Shown piece after piece: positions 1 to 7,333 of a stretch of 7,648 nucleotides of DNA (position 1 is its first letter; each line of letters opens with the position of its first letter). A program made the translations under genes and the position numbers. This stretch comes from Pseudolabrys sp. (GTDB taxonomy: Bacteria > Pseudomonadota > Alphaproteobacteria > Rhizobiales > Xanthobacteraceae), in the NCBI GenBank assembly GCA_026125925.1, contig JAHCKF010000160.1:1-7648 (forward strand). The letters run 5' to 3'. A model generated the notes under the pieces. It had not been told where the DNA came from. It worked only from the letters and a program-made list of their open reading frames with translations, and did not search any database.

Positions 1-570
1 AAGGATGCGTCGCCGACGCCTGCGCCGGACGAGAAGGGGCTCAACCGCAACTACGGCGCGCGGCTCCAGGAAGACCGCAAATTCGCGCTGGCCGCCGCCT
101 CGCTGCGCCAGGCGCTGCAAAGCATGCCGGAGATCACCGAGGCTTCCAAGCACGTGATGCTGGAGGAGACCAAGCAGGGCCTCAACATCGAGATCACCGA
201 CCAGGACGGCCGCTCGATGTTCGCCGAGGGCTCGAAGGAGCCCTTTGAGCGCACCCGGTTGCTGGTCCAGCGCATCGCGCCGGCGCTCAAGGCGATGCCG
301 TTCCGGATCGCCATAACCGGGCATACGGCCACAACACTCATTCCGGCGCGGCCGGGCTATGGGCCGTGGGAACTATCGGCGGATCGCGCCAATACCGTGC
401 GCCAGATCTTGGCCGCGGAAGGAGTTCCAGCGGGCCATTTCTTCATGGTCGCCGGTAAGGCCGATACCGAGCCGTTGTTCCCGGATAATCCCTCGCTGGC
501 GCCGAATCGCCGCGTGACCATCACCTTGATCCGTGAAGAACCGCCGATTCCGGCTAATTTGACCCCCTAA
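1..570 (+). CDS. motB: Flagellar motor protein MotB, C-terminal part (5' end outside the window)
   Basis: The frame is open from base 1, so this is the last 189 residues of a longer protein; the ATG at 124 is internal. MotB is the stator subunit that anchors the MotA/MotB proton channel to peptidoglycan. The visible part is a short Pro- and charge-rich linker followed by the OmpA-like peptidoglycan-binding domain. Landmarks are [15 protein letters not shown] (about visible residues 60-74), the conserved GHT at 107-109, [15 protein letters not shown] (LSxxRA helix) and the terminal NRRV at 169-172. The combination DQDGRSMF followed by GS and a GHT strand is typical of alphaproteobacterial MotB rather than OmpA or Pal. 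The membrane helix and proton-carrying Asp should lie to the left. The gene ends in TAA. No other flagellar gene is visible, so the motility context is inferred. A generic OmpA/MotB-family envelope protein is the less likely alternative. Confidence 0.85.
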   Translation, partial: KDASPTPAPDEKGLNRNYGARLQEDRKFALAAASLRQALQSMPEITEASKHVMLEETKQGLNIEITDQDGRSMFAEGSKEPFERTRLLVQRIAPALKAMPFRIAITGHTATTLIPARPGYGPWELSADRANTVRQILAAEGVPAGHFFMVAGKADTEPLFPDNPSLAPNRRVTITLIREEPPIPANLTP

Positions 571-652
571 GGTCGCTCGATCCGGGCTGGTCAGCCTTTG
601 ATCGCCGTCAACAGGCGGTGAGCAAAGGACGGTATTCTCTCTCTCGCCGCAA

Positions 653-661
653 TGATATAAG
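653..661 (+). promoter_or_regulatory. Candidate extended -10 promoter element upstream of the first kup gene
   Basis: TGATATAAG fits the extended -10 pattern TGnTATAAT with one mismatch. It lies 49 bases before the GTG at 711, a normal distance for a short leader. No convincing -35 hexamer lies 16-18 bases upstream. If real, it favours the 711 start, since the GTG at 618 would lie upstream of the transcript. A similar TGGTATAAG occurs downstream of this kup gene at 2640-2648. This is pattern reading only. Confidence 0.3.
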
Positions 662-688
662 CCCGCCTCCGGTCCGCAGCCGCGGGCT
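660..688 (+). repeat. Inverted repeat between motB and the first kup gene
   Basis: AGCCCGC (660-666) and GCGGGCT (682-688) form a perfect 7-bp stem with a 15-base loop. No T-run follows, so it does not look like an intrinsic terminator for motB. It could be an operator-like site, a leader hairpin or chance in GC-rich DNA. Its left arm overlaps the candidate -10, so a transcript from that promoter would lack most of that arm. The rest of the 571-710 gap shows nothing else I can support. Confidence 0.3.
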
Positions 689-710
689 CAGCAAGCGATC
701 GAGAATTCGT

Positions 711-2624
711 GTGAGCGATCCGGCAACGTCAGCCGAAATACCCAGCGCAAGCACTGGCGAGGTGGTGAAGCACCCGAGCTTCTGGGCGCTGTCGCTGGGC
801 AGTGTCGGCGTCGTCTATGGCGACATCGGCACCAGTCCGCTCTACGCCTTCCGCGAGGCGGCGCTGGCGGCCAGTGGCGAGCACGGCGTCACCCAGGCGA
901 TCGTGCTCGGCGTTCTTTCGCTGATCGTCTGGTCGCTCATCGTCACGGTGACGCTGAAATACGTCCTCCTTCTGCTGAATGCCGACAACAATGGCGAGGG
1001 CGGCACGCTGTCGCTCATGGCGCTGGCGACCCGCGCCATCGGCCGGCGCACGCCGTTTATCCTGATCCTGGGCGTGATCGGGGCCTCGATGTTCCTCGGC
1101 GACTCGGTCATCACGCCGGCGATTTCGGTATTGTCGGCGGTCGAAGGTCTCAAACTCGCGAGCCCGGCTTTCAGCGAATATGTGGCGCCGCTGACGGTGT
1201 TCATCCTGGTCGCGCTGTTTGCCGCGCAAAGCCGCGGCACCGCCACGGTCGCCGCTTTCTTCGGTCCGGTGATGGTGGTGTGGTTCGTGTCGATTGCGAT
1301 CGCGGGCGCGCTGCATATTCACGAAGACCCGCACGTGCTTCTGGCGCTCAATCCGACCTATGCAGTGTCGTTCCTCTTGACCCATGGTCACATCGGACTG
1401 GTCACGCTGGGGGCGGTGTTTCTCGTCGTGACCGGCGGCGAGGCGCTCTATGCCGATCTCGGTCACTTCGGCAAGAAACCAATTCAGACCGCTTGGCTTT
1501 GTCTGGTGCTGCCGGCGCTGCTCATCAATTATTTCGGGCAGGGCGCCAAGGTGCTGGCCGATCCGGCGGCGATTGAGAACCCGTTCTACCGGCTGGTACC
1601 GGAGGCGTTCCTGGTGCCGATGATCGTCATGGCGACGGCCGCGACCGTGATCGCCAGCCAGGCCGTGATCACGGGGGCCTACTCGCTGGTGCACCAGGCG
1701 ATCCAGCTCGGCCTTTTGCCGCGGCTCGCCATTCTGCACACGTCGGCTTCGCATGTCGGGCAGATCTACATTCCGCGCGTCACGATATCGCTGCTTATCG
1801 GCGTGCTGCTGCTGGTGGGGCTGTTCCGCAGTTCGAGCGCGCTGGCGTCGGCCTACGGCATCGCGGTGGCCACAACGATGGTGGTCGACGTCATGCTCGC
1901 CTTCTTTGTCATCTGGAAGCTGTGGAAGTGGAAGCTCTGGCAAGCGGGCTTGGCCATCCTGCCGCTGTTCCTGGTGGACGCGACTTTCTTTTCCGCGAAC
2001 TTCCTCAAGCTGTTCGAAGGCGCCTGGCTACCGCTGTTGTTCGGCGTCACCATGGTGCTGGTCATCCTGACCTGGCGGCGCGGCACCGGTATCCTTCTCA
2101 ACAAGACGCGCCGCGCCGAAGTGCCGGTCGATACGCTGCTGCACAATCTCGAGCGAAAGCCGCCCCATATTGTGCCCGGCACCGCGGTGTTCCTGACCAG
2201 CGATCCGGATTTCGCGCCGACCGCGCTGCTGCACAATCTCAAGCACAACAAGATTCTGCACCAGCACAACGTCATCCTCACCATCGTCACCGGCGACACG
2301 CCGCGCGTGCCGGATTCCGATCGCGTGCAGTTCACGCCGCTTTCCGAGCACTTTGCCCGGGTGACACTGAAGTTCGGCTACATGGATACGCCGAACGTGC
2401 CGAAGGCGCTGGCGATCGCGCGCAAGCACGGCTGGCAGTTCGACATCATGTCGACGTCGTTCTTCCTGTCGCGGCGGACATTGCGGCCGTCGGCGCAATC
2501 CGGCATGCCGACCTGGCAAGACCGGCTGTTTATCGCGCTCGCGCGTTCGGCGAGCGATGCCACCGACTTCTTCCAGATTCCCACCGGGCGCGTGGTGGAG
2601 GTTGGTACGCAGGTAACGGTCTAG
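711..2624 (+). CDS. kup: Kup-family potassium uptake protein, first tandem copy (divergent)
   Basis: Inner-membrane, proton-coupled K+ importer of the KUP/HAK/KT family (K_trans), 637 residues. The membrane domain runs from about residue 24 to 453 and is followed by a soluble C-terminal domain to the end, which reads [11 protein letters not shown]. Family landmarks are [14 protein letters not shown] (33-46, Asp38), [23 protein letters not shown] (Glu145), [13 protein letters not shown] (Glu244), [13 protein letters not shown] and [13 protein letters not shown]. The GTG at 711 is chosen because it gives 23 residues before FWAL, close to the 25 in the second copy, and GAG lies 7 bases upstream. 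The in-frame GTG at 618 would add 31 basic residues and has its nearest purine run too close. This copy departs from consensus at Leu129 (usually Tyr), Val327-His328 (usually Thr-Arg) and Ala387-Thr388 (usually Thr-Gly). By eye it is roughly two-thirds identical to the second copy. The family is certain; ion preference is not shown. Confidence 0.95.
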   Translation: MSDPATSAEIPSASTGEVVKHPSFWALSLGSVGVVYGDIGTSPLYAFREAALAASGEHGVTQAIVLGVLSLIVWSLIVTVTLKYVLLLLNADNNGEGGTLSLMALATRAIGRRTPFILILGVIGASMFLGDSVITPAISVLSAVEGLKLASPAFSEYVAPLTVFILVALFAAQSRGTATVAAFFGPVMVVWFVSIAIAGALHIHEDPHVLLALNPTYAVSFLLTHGHIGLVTLGAVFLVVTGGEALYADLGHFGKKPIQTAWLCLVLPALLINYFGQGAKVLADPAAIENPFYRLVPEAFLVPMIVMATAATVIASQAVITGAYSLVHQAIQLGLLPRLAILHTSASHVGQIYIPRVTISLLIGVLLLVGLFRSSSALASAYGIAVATTMVVDVMLAFFVIWKLWKWKLWQAGLAILPLFLVDATFFSANFLKLFEGAWLPLLFGVTMVLVILTWRRGTGILLNKTRRAEVPVDTLLHNLERKPPHIVPGTAVFLTSDPDFAPTALLHNLKHNKILHQHNVILTIVTGDTPRVPDSDRVQFTPLSEHFARVTLKFGYMDTPNVPKALAIARKHGWQFDIMSTSFFLSRRTLRPSAQSGMPTWQDRLFIALARSASDATDFFQIPTGRVVEVGTQVTV

Positions 2625-2639
2625 GCGGCGTGCGCGTCC

Positions 2640-2648
2640 TGGTATAAG
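2640..2648 (+). promoter_or_regulatory. Candidate extended -10 element upstream of the second kup gene
   Basis: TGGTATAAG again matches TGnTATAAT with one mismatch, 16 bases after the stop of the first kup gene and 140 bases before the ATG of the second. No clear -35 hexamer is visible, and the long leader it would imply weakens the case. The rest of the 2625-2788 gap holds only a 5-bp stem CCGGC/GCCGG (2717-2721 and 2731-2735) without a T-run. The 164-base gap suggests the second kup gene could have its own promoter, but this does not prove it. Confidence 0.22.
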
Positions 2649-2788
2649 TCCTTGGCCGGGCGGCTTGTCAGTCAATGATCACGTGGGTGCGCTGAATTGC
2701 CGCCGCGTCGACAAGGCCGGCTTCACGGAGGCCGGGGTCGATCCAGTATAGCAATTCCGCGCCTCGCCTAAAAACTCCAGGTCCTCGC

Positions 2789-4711
2789 ATGTCACATTCC
2801 ACGACGTCTGCTCCCGGCGGGCCGGTTTCGCCTGCTGAGGGCGCCGCGCGCGGCCATGCCGGCTTCTGGGCCTTGACGCTAGGCAGCATCGGCGTCGTCT
2901 ATGGCGACATTGGCACCAGCCCGCTTTACGCGCTGAGGGAGTCCGTCATTGCCGCTGCTGGCGAAGGCAACCCGGTCACCGAGACCGTGATCCTCGGCAT
3001 TCTGTCGCTGATCATCTGGGCGCTGATCCTGGTGGTGACGGCCAAGTATGTCGTCATCCTGCTGCGCGCCGATAACAACGGCGAGGGCGGCACGCTGGCG
3101 CTCATGGCCTTGGCCTCGCGCGCGCTGGGCCGCACCAGCGGCTTCGTCATCCTGCTCGGCGTCATCAGCGGCGCGCTGTTCTATGGGGACGCCATCATCA
3201 CCCCGGCCTTGTCGGTGCTGTCTGCGGTGGAGGGCCTGAAGGTCGTGGCCCCGGCCTTCGAGCATTACGTCGTACCGCTGACCGTCGTCATCCTCATCGC
3301 GCTGTTCGCCGTGCAGTCGCGCGGCACGGCGAAGGTGGCGGCGTTCTTCGGGCCGCTGACGCTGGTGTGGTTCGCCGCGCTCGCCGTCGCTGGCCTCGTG
3401 CATATCGCGCAGAACCTCACCGTGCTCTATGCCTTCAACCCGTATTACGGCGTCAACTTCCTGCTGCATCACGGCGTCATCGGCTTCTTCACCCTCGGCG
3501 CCGTGTTCCTGGTGGTGACCGGGTCGGAAGCACTGTACGCCGATCTCGGGCATTTCGGACGCGGGCCGATCCGCTTTGCCTGGCTGGTCGTGGTGCTGCC
3601 GGCGCTGACCATCAATTATCTGGGGCAGGGCGCGCTGATCCTCGCCGACCCCAAGGCCATCGCCAGTCCGTTCTTCCTCATGTACCCGCAATGGGCGCTG
3701 CTGCCGATGGTGATCCTCGCCACCATCGCCACGGTGATCGCCAGCCAGGCGGTGATCACCGGCGCCTATTCGCTGACGCGGCAGGCGATCCAGCTCGGCC
3801 TGTTGCCGCGCCTGGAAATCCGCCACACGTCCGAGGAAATGTCGGGCCAGATCTACATGCCGCGCATCAACCTGCTGCTGCTGCTCGGCGTTCTTCTGCT
3901 GGTGGCGCTGTTCCGCTCGTCAAGCGCATTGGCCTCGGCTTACGGCATCGCCGTCACCGGCACGATGGTGGTGACGGCGCTGATGGCGATCGTCGTCATC
4001 AACAAGGTCTGGCGGTGGCCGCTTGCCGGCGCGCTGGCGCTGATGCTGCCGTTCCTGTTCATCGACCTGACCTTCCTCGCCGCCAACCTGCTGAAGATTT
4101 TCGAGGGCGGCTGGATGCCGCTCGCGCTCGGCGCGCTGGTGATGATCTTGATGTACACGTGGCGGCGCGGCAGCCGCCTGCTCGTACAGAAGACGCGCAA
4201 GCTTGAGATTCCGCTGGAAACGCTGGTCGCCAGCCTCGAGAAGAAGCCGCCGGCGCGGGTGCCGGGCACGGCCGTGTTTCTCACCGGCGATCCGGCCTTC
4301 GCGCCGACGGCGCTGATGCACAGCCTCAAGCACTACAAGGTGCTGCACGAGAACAACGTCATCCTCACCGTCGAGACGGCGGACACGCCGCGCGTCGACG
4401 TCGCCGAGCGCGTGCGCATGGAGCCAGTGGGGGAGACCTTCTCGCGCGTCGTGCTGCGCTTCGGCTTCATGGAGCAGCCGAACATTCCCAAGGCGCTGGC
4501 CGTGGCGCGCAAGCTCGGCTGGCAGTTCGACATCATGTCGACGTCGTTTTTCCTGTCGCGGCGGCTGCTCAAACCGGCGGCGCAATCCGGCATGCCGCGC
4601 TGGCAGGACCGGCTGTTCATCTCGCTGTCGCGGACCGCGAACGACGCCACCGACTACTTCCAGATCCCGACCGGGCGGGTCGTCGAGGTCGGCACGCAGG
4701 TGACCATCTAG
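2789..4711 (+). CDS. kup: Kup-family potassium uptake protein, second tandem copy (canonical)
   Basis: Inner-membrane, proton-coupled K+ importer of the KUP/HAK/KT family, 640 residues. The membrane domain spans about residues 26-456 and ends at a TWRRG junction (Thr457). A soluble C-terminal domain follows and ends in [12 protein letters not shown], as in the first copy. Landmarks are [14 protein letters not shown] (Asp40), [21 protein letters not shown] (Tyr132, Glu148), [14 protein letters not shown] (Glu247), [19 protein letters not shown] (Arg331) and [11 protein letters not shown] (Thr390-Gly391). All agree with the usual family pattern, including that remembered for E. coli Kup. The ATG at 2789 has AGG 7 bases upstream. 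The ORF is intact, without frameshift or internal stop. It lies 164 bases after its paralogue in the same direction, consistent with tandem duplication followed by divergence. The next gene, a rhodanese, starts 75 bases downstream. Assignment to the family is firm; the division of labour with the first copy is unknown. Confidence 0.96.
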   Translation: MSHSTTSAPGGPVSPAEGAARGHAGFWALTLGSIGVVYGDIGTSPLYALRESVIAAAGEGNPVTETVILGILSLIIWALILVVTAKYVVILLRADNNGEGGTLALMALASRALGRTSGFVILLGVISGALFYGDAIITPALSVLSAVEGLKVVAPAFEHYVVPLTVVILIALFAVQSRGTAKVAAFFGPLTLVWFAALAVAGLVHIAQNLTVLYAFNPYYGVNFLLHHGVIGFFTLGAVFLVVTGSEALYADLGHFGRGPIRFAWLVVVLPALTINYLGQGALILADPKAIASPFFLMYPQWALLPMVILATIATVIASQAVITGAYSLTRQAIQLGLLPRLEIRHTSEEMSGQIYMPRINLLLLLGVLLLVALFRSSSALASAYGIAVTGTMVVTALMAIVVINKVWRWPLAGALALMLPFLFIDLTFLAANLLKIFEGGWMPLALGALVMILMYTWRRGSRLLVQKTRKLEIPLETLVASLEKKPPARVPGTAVFLTGDPAFAPTALMHSLKHYKVLHENNVILTVETADTPRVDVAERVRMEPVGETFSRVVLRFGFMEQPNIPKALAVARKLGWQFDIMSTSFFLSRRLLKPAAQSGMPRWQDRLFISLSRTANDATDYFQIPTGRVVEVGTQVTI

Positions 4712-4773
4712 CGGCGCTAAAAAACGCGCGTGCGGCCGGCTCAAAGACCGGGTAAACAGGGCGCTCGCGATGG

Positions 4774-4779
4774 AAGGAG
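4774..4779 (+). promoter_or_regulatory. Ribosome binding site deciding the rhodanese start
   Basis: AAGGAG lies 7 bases before the ATG at 4787. It is the strongest Shine-Dalgarno match seen in the + strand genes and selects this ATG over the in-frame GTG at 4730. Confidence 0.75.
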
Positions 4780-4786
4780 TTGCGTT

Positions 4787-5128
4787 ATGGCCGACGAAAT
4801 GCCGCGCGCCGATGAGGTAACCAATCTCACGCCGCAGGAAGTGGCCGAGGGCGTGCGGGCCGGGACGATGCTGCTGGTCGATGTCCGCGAGCCCAACGAA
4901 ACCGCCGTCGAGCAGTATCCGAGCGCCGTGCTGGTGCCGCTGTCGTCCTTCGATCCGACCGCCATTCCCGATCCGCAGGGCAAGCGCGTGGTCTTCGCCT
5001 GCCGCTCCGGCCGCCGCTCCATCACCGCGTCGGTGGCGGCGCAGGATGCCGGCTATCCCTATGACGCGCATCTGGCCGGCGGCATCCTCGGATGGAAGGC
5101 CGCCGGCCTGCCGACAAAGTCGGGCTGA
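4787..5128 (+). CDS. Single-domain rhodanese-like protein (probable sulfurtransferase)
   Basis: Small, probably cytoplasmic protein of 113 residues consisting of one rhodanese domain. Such proteins accept or hand on sulfane sulfur through a cysteine persulfide. Landmarks are LTPQEVAEGVRAG (14-26), the LLVDVREPNE strand and turn (29-38), and the active-site loop CRSGRRS with the presumed catalytic Cys72. The six-residue loop pattern CxxGxR fits sulfur transfer rather than the longer loop of phosphatase-like relatives. The domain closes with HLAGGILGWKAAGLP (95-109). No signal peptide or membrane helix is visible. It follows the second kup gene by 75 bases on the same strand, but nothing in the sequence links it to K+ transport. 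Its TGA directly abuts the stop of the outer-membrane protein gene on the other strand. The physiological sulfur donor and acceptor cannot be inferred from the context. Confidence 0.88.
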   Translation: MADEMPRADEVTNLTPQEVAEGVRAGTMLLVDVREPNETAVEQYPSAVLVPLSSFDPTAIPDPQGKRVVFACRSGRRSITASVAAQDAGYPYDAHLAGGILGWKAAGLPTKSG

Positions 5129-5839
5129 TCAGAACGCGTTGAAGCGATAGTTGAGGCCCGCCTTGACGATTTGGGTCTTGAGGCTGACGTCGCCGGTGCC
5201 GGCGACGGTCAACCCGCCGCCGGTGGCGAATGACGGCGTGACGCCGCTGAACATCAGGTAGTTGTACTCGATCTTGGCCGAGAGGTTCTGCCAGATCGCG
5301 TATTCGACACCGGCGCCGAGCATCCAGCCGGTCCGGTTGTTGCTGGCGGTGACGGTGCCTCCGGTGCCGTCATTGCCGTCCCATTTGTCGCGGGTCCAGG
5401 CGGCGCCGACCTTGCCGTATATCAATGTACGGTCGAAGGCGTAGCCCAGCCTCGCGGCGGCGGTGATGAAGTAGTCGTTCTTGAGCGTCAGCGTGCCGGC
5501 GAACAGCGGCGTCTCGTATTTGACGTTGGCCCAGTCGAAGTCGCCTTCGACGCCCAGGACAAAGCGTCCCATCTGGTAATTGTAGCCGACCGTGGCGCCG
5601 CCGAGCCAGCCTTTGGCGGTGACGGTGTCGCTGCCGAATGTGCCCGTGCCGTCGAACCGGCTCCAAGCGTAGCCGCCATTCACGCCGATATAGAAGCCGG
5701 TCCAGGAAAAGACGGGTTCGGGGCTGTAATACGCGGGGGCTTTATAAACGGGGCGGGGTAAATCGGCGGCAGAGCTTGAAGTCACAAACGAAAACACAAC
5801 AGACGCAACCGCGCACCATATTGCTATGGTCCGGCGCAT
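5129..5839 (-). CDS. Omp25/Omp31-type outer-membrane beta-barrel protein
   Basis: Outer-membrane protein of 236 residues with an N-terminal signal peptide (MRRTIAIW followed by a hydrophobic stretch to about residue 20), probably cleaved near SSAA-DLP at residues 24-25. The mature start DLPRPVYKAP (26-35) and WTGFYIGVNGGYAW (46-59) are hallmarks of rhizobial and Brucella Omp25/Omp31-like barrels. Alternating beta strands follow (GGATVGYNYQM, FVLGVEGDFDWANV, YFITAAARLGYAF, GWMLGAGVEYAI, LSAKIEYNYLMF). The chain ends in an aromatic residue, YRFNAF, as expected for assembly by the BAM complex. The ATG at 5839 is preferred because GGAGGA lies just upstream; an in-frame TTG at 5851 would add MEDD but overlaps this ribosome binding site. 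It reads convergently with the rhodanese gene, with no space between stops. The family is clear; a specific role (structural, porin or surface antigen) is not. Confidence 0.9.
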   Translation of the reverse strand: MRRTIAIWCAVASVVFSFVTSSSAADLPRPVYKAPAYYSPEPVFSWTGFYIGVNGGYAWSRFDGTGTFGSDTVTAKGWLGGATVGYNYQMGRFVLGVEGDFDWANVKYETPLFAGTLTLKNDYFITAAARLGYAFDRTLIYGKVGAAWTRDKWDGNDGTGGTVTASNNRTGWMLGAGVEYAIWQNLSAKIEYNYLMFSGVTPSFATGGGLTVAGTGDVSLKTQIVKAGLNYRFNAF

Positions 5840-5843
5840 GTCG

Positions 5844-5849
5844 TCCTCC
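5844..5849 (-). promoter_or_regulatory. Ribosome binding site of the outer-membrane protein gene
   Basis: On the - strand GGAGGA lies 4 bases before the ATG at 5839 and fixes this start over the upstream TTG. In the rest of the 91-base gap up to the CYTH stop (5840-5930) I see a TATAGA on the - strand but no matching -35 element. A dedicated promoter is plausible but not shown. Confidence 0.7.
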
Positions 5850-5930
5850 AATGTCTATATCGTCAACAGAAAAAGCACTCCGTTTGCTTGACAGGCTGGA
5901 CGCTAACTGATTCGTGCGACTTGCAGTTGT

Positions 5931-6401
5931 TTATTCTGCGCGGCCGGGCAGGCCGTGTGTCGCCAGGCTGGCATTGCTGTAGCGCGGCTCGCCCGTGACT
6001 TCCTCGCCCAGCCAGGCGGGCCGTGCGAAGGCCGTGCCCTCGCTGGGCAGTTCGATCTCGGCGATGACCAGTCCGTCGAGATCGCCAGAAAAGACATCGA
6101 TCTCCCAGCGCAGGGCGCCGTGCGGCACGATGTGGCGGCGCTTCTCGATCAGCCGCCCGCTGCGCAGGGCGAGCAGGGCCTCGGCGTCGGCGACGGGGAT
6201 TGCATACTCGAATTCGGCTCGGGTCAGGGCGGGAGCCGCGCTCTTGACGGTCAGGAAGGCGGCCGTGTCCTTGATGCGAACCCGCACCGTGTTGCGATCG
6301 TTGACGGCCAGATAGGCCTGGCGAATGTCGCTGTGGCTGGCGACCTCTTCGCGCCAGGCCTCGCCGACGACCAGAAACTTGCGTTCGATCTCGACGCCCA
6401 T
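5931..6401 (-). CDS. Short CYTH-domain protein (probable triphosphate tunnel enzyme)
   Basis: Protein of 156 residues formed by a single CYTH domain. The family hydrolyses inorganic triphosphate or other triphosphorylated substrates in a beta-barrel tunnel with bound metal; some members are adenylate or thiamine-triphosphate enzymes. The signature ExExK is present as Glu4, Glu6 and Lys8 in VEIERKFLV. Tunnel-lining residues appear in order: TVRVRIKD (Arg40, Arg42, Lys44), FLTVKS (Lys53), AEFEYAIP (Glu63, Glu65), EKRRH (86-90), WEIDVF (Asp102) and IAEIELPSE (Glu115, Glu117). The closing motif RYSNASLA is at 140-147. The ATG at 6401 is chosen because it places ExExK at the extreme N-terminus, as usual, and leaves 8 bases after the lpxXL stop. 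The ATG at 6440 would overlap lpxXL and add an Ala-rich tail. The close spacing implies cotranscription with lpxXL. The fold is secure; the substrate is inferred from family only. Confidence 0.9.
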   Translation of the reverse strand: MGVEIERKFLVVGEAWREEVASHSDIRQAYLAVNDRNTVRVRIKDTAAFLTVKSAAPALTRAEFEYAIPVADAEALLALRSGRLIEKRRHIVPHGALRWEIDVFSGDLDGLVIAEIELPSEGTAFARPAWLGEEVTGEPRYSNASLATHGLPGRAE

Positions 6402-6409
6402 CCCGGCGC

Positions 6410-7333
6410 TCAGCGCCAGCGCCGATGCAGCCAGAGCCACTGCTCGGGATGCTCGCGGATCCAGCCCTCGATGATCGTGGTGATGACTTGCATCGTTGCC
6501 GCGATATCGACGTCGCCCTTGGCGTCGCGCACCGGTTTGACCTCGTCGGTCAGTTCGGCGGTGAAGCGGTTGTTCGGCAGCCGGATGACGCGCACGCCGA
6601 CGATGGGGCAGTCGAAGTGCTGGGCGAGGCGCGCGATCAGCGGGTTGGCGTTGGTCTTACGGCCGAAGAACGTCACCTCGACGCCGCGCACATAATACTG
6701 ATCGACCAGCATGCCGATGTGGGCGCCGCGCTTGAGCGCATCGGCGATCCGTACCGGCGCATCGAGGCCCGTTGCGATGAGCTCGCCCATGCTGGCGGCG
6801 CGCGTCTCGCGCACCCAGCGGTCGATAGCCGGCATATTGGGGCGGCGATAGAGTGCCGCGCTGTCGACGCCTTGCGAGGCGGCGAACACGGCCGGCAGCT
6901 CCCAGTTGGCGAGATGTGCTGTGAAAACGAGCGCCGGCTTGCCGTCATTGGCGAGTTCGAGAAACTTGTTGAACAGCGCCGGCGGGATATGCAGCCGCCC
7001 GCGCTCGGGATGCTCGCGATTGAATTCGATCAGGCGATCGAGCTGCGTGAACTCGGCGCCGACCCGGCCGAGGTTTTCCCAGACGCCGAGCAGGATCTTG
7101 TCGATTTCTTCCGGCGACTTTTCCGGGAAGGCGGCAGTCAGGTTGGCGCGGCCGATCTTGTGCTCGGGGAACAGCGGGCCAATCCGGCGCATGAAGGCGC
7201 CGGCAAGGTTGCTCACGGCGTCCGGCTTGCCCAGGCGCATCAGATTGATGGCGCCGATCGCCAGCGCGCCGCCGACCGCATTGCCTGCGGCCTTGAGCCC
7301 GCGGCGCCAGCGTTGTTTCAAGGACGACGCCAT
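6410..7333 (-). CDS. lpxXL: Lipid A acyltransferase of the LpxL/HtrB family, probably the very-long-chain acyltransferase LpxXL
   Basis: Inner-membrane-associated acyltransferase of 307 residues, the usual length for LpxL/LpxM relatives. The catalytic HX4E motif is HLANWE (His140, Glu145). Other family blocks are ENLGRVGAEF (86-95), LYRRPNMPAIDRWV (161-174), MLVDQYYVRGVEVTFFGR (208-225) and the C-terminal EHPEQWLWLHRRWR. A weak hydrophobic segment lies near residues 18-33. In Rhizobiales, lpxXL is the last gene of the acpXL-fab-dehydrogenase-lpxXL cluster and transfers a 26- to 32-carbon hydroxy acyl chain to lipid A. The dehydrogenase immediately upstream supports this identity over an ordinary lauroyl transferase. 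The ATG overlaps the dehydrogenase TGA by one base (TGATG) and no good ribosome binding site precedes it, suggesting translational coupling. The CYTH gene follows after 8 bases. Acyltransferase family is near certain; the LpxXL name depends on context. Confidence 0.87.
   Translation of the reverse strand: MASSLKQRWRRGLKAAGNAVGGALAIGAINLMRLGKPDAVSNLAGAFMRRIGPLFPEHKIGRANLTAAFPEKSPEEIDKILLGVWENLGRVGAEFTQLDRLIEFNREHPERGRLHIPPALFNKFLELANDGKPALVFTAHLANWELPAVFAASQGVDSAALYRRPNMPAIDRWVRETRAASMGELIATGLDAPVRIADALKRGAHIGMLVDQYYVRGVEVTFFGRKTNANPLIARLAQHFDCPIVGVRVIRLPNNRFTAELTDEVKPVRDAKGDVDIAATMQVITTIIEGWIREHPEQWLWLHRRWR

Noticed and set aside
729..1943. 404-residue open frame on the - strand, opposite the first kup gene
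   Set aside because: It is very rich in Arg, His, Gln and Asp, as expected from the complement of GC-rich coding DNA, has no recognisable domain, and lies fully inside a certain kup gene.
2668..2889. 73-residue - strand frame across the gap between the kup genes
   Set aside because: It runs into the certain start of the second kup gene, shows no known motif, and has no clear ribosome binding site. I cannot support it as a gene or relic.
4730..4786. In-frame upstream GTG extending the rhodanese by 19 residues
   Set aside because: The ATG at 4787 has AAGGAG at ideal spacing, and the extra residues do not belong to the rhodanese domain.
4712..4786. A-run and GC-rich stretch after the second kup gene, considered as a terminator
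   Set aside because: The A-run precedes the GC-rich part, so it would only suit a - strand transcript, and no stable stem or - strand gene is present there.
3920..5071. 383-residue open frame on the - strand across the second kup gene and the rhodanese gene
   Set aside because: Same shadow composition, no family motif, and it crosses two well-supported genes and the gap between them.
5888..5893. Perfect TTGACA on the + strand between the CYTH and outer-membrane protein genes
   Set aside because: No -10-like hexamer occurs 16-18 bases downstream, and no + strand gene follows it.
6442..7018. 16-base direct repeat inside lpxXL (6442-6457 and 7003-7018)
   Set aside because: Both copies encode the peptide REHPE with the same common codons. 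The C-terminal copy belongs to a family-typical motif, so chance plus codon bias explains it.
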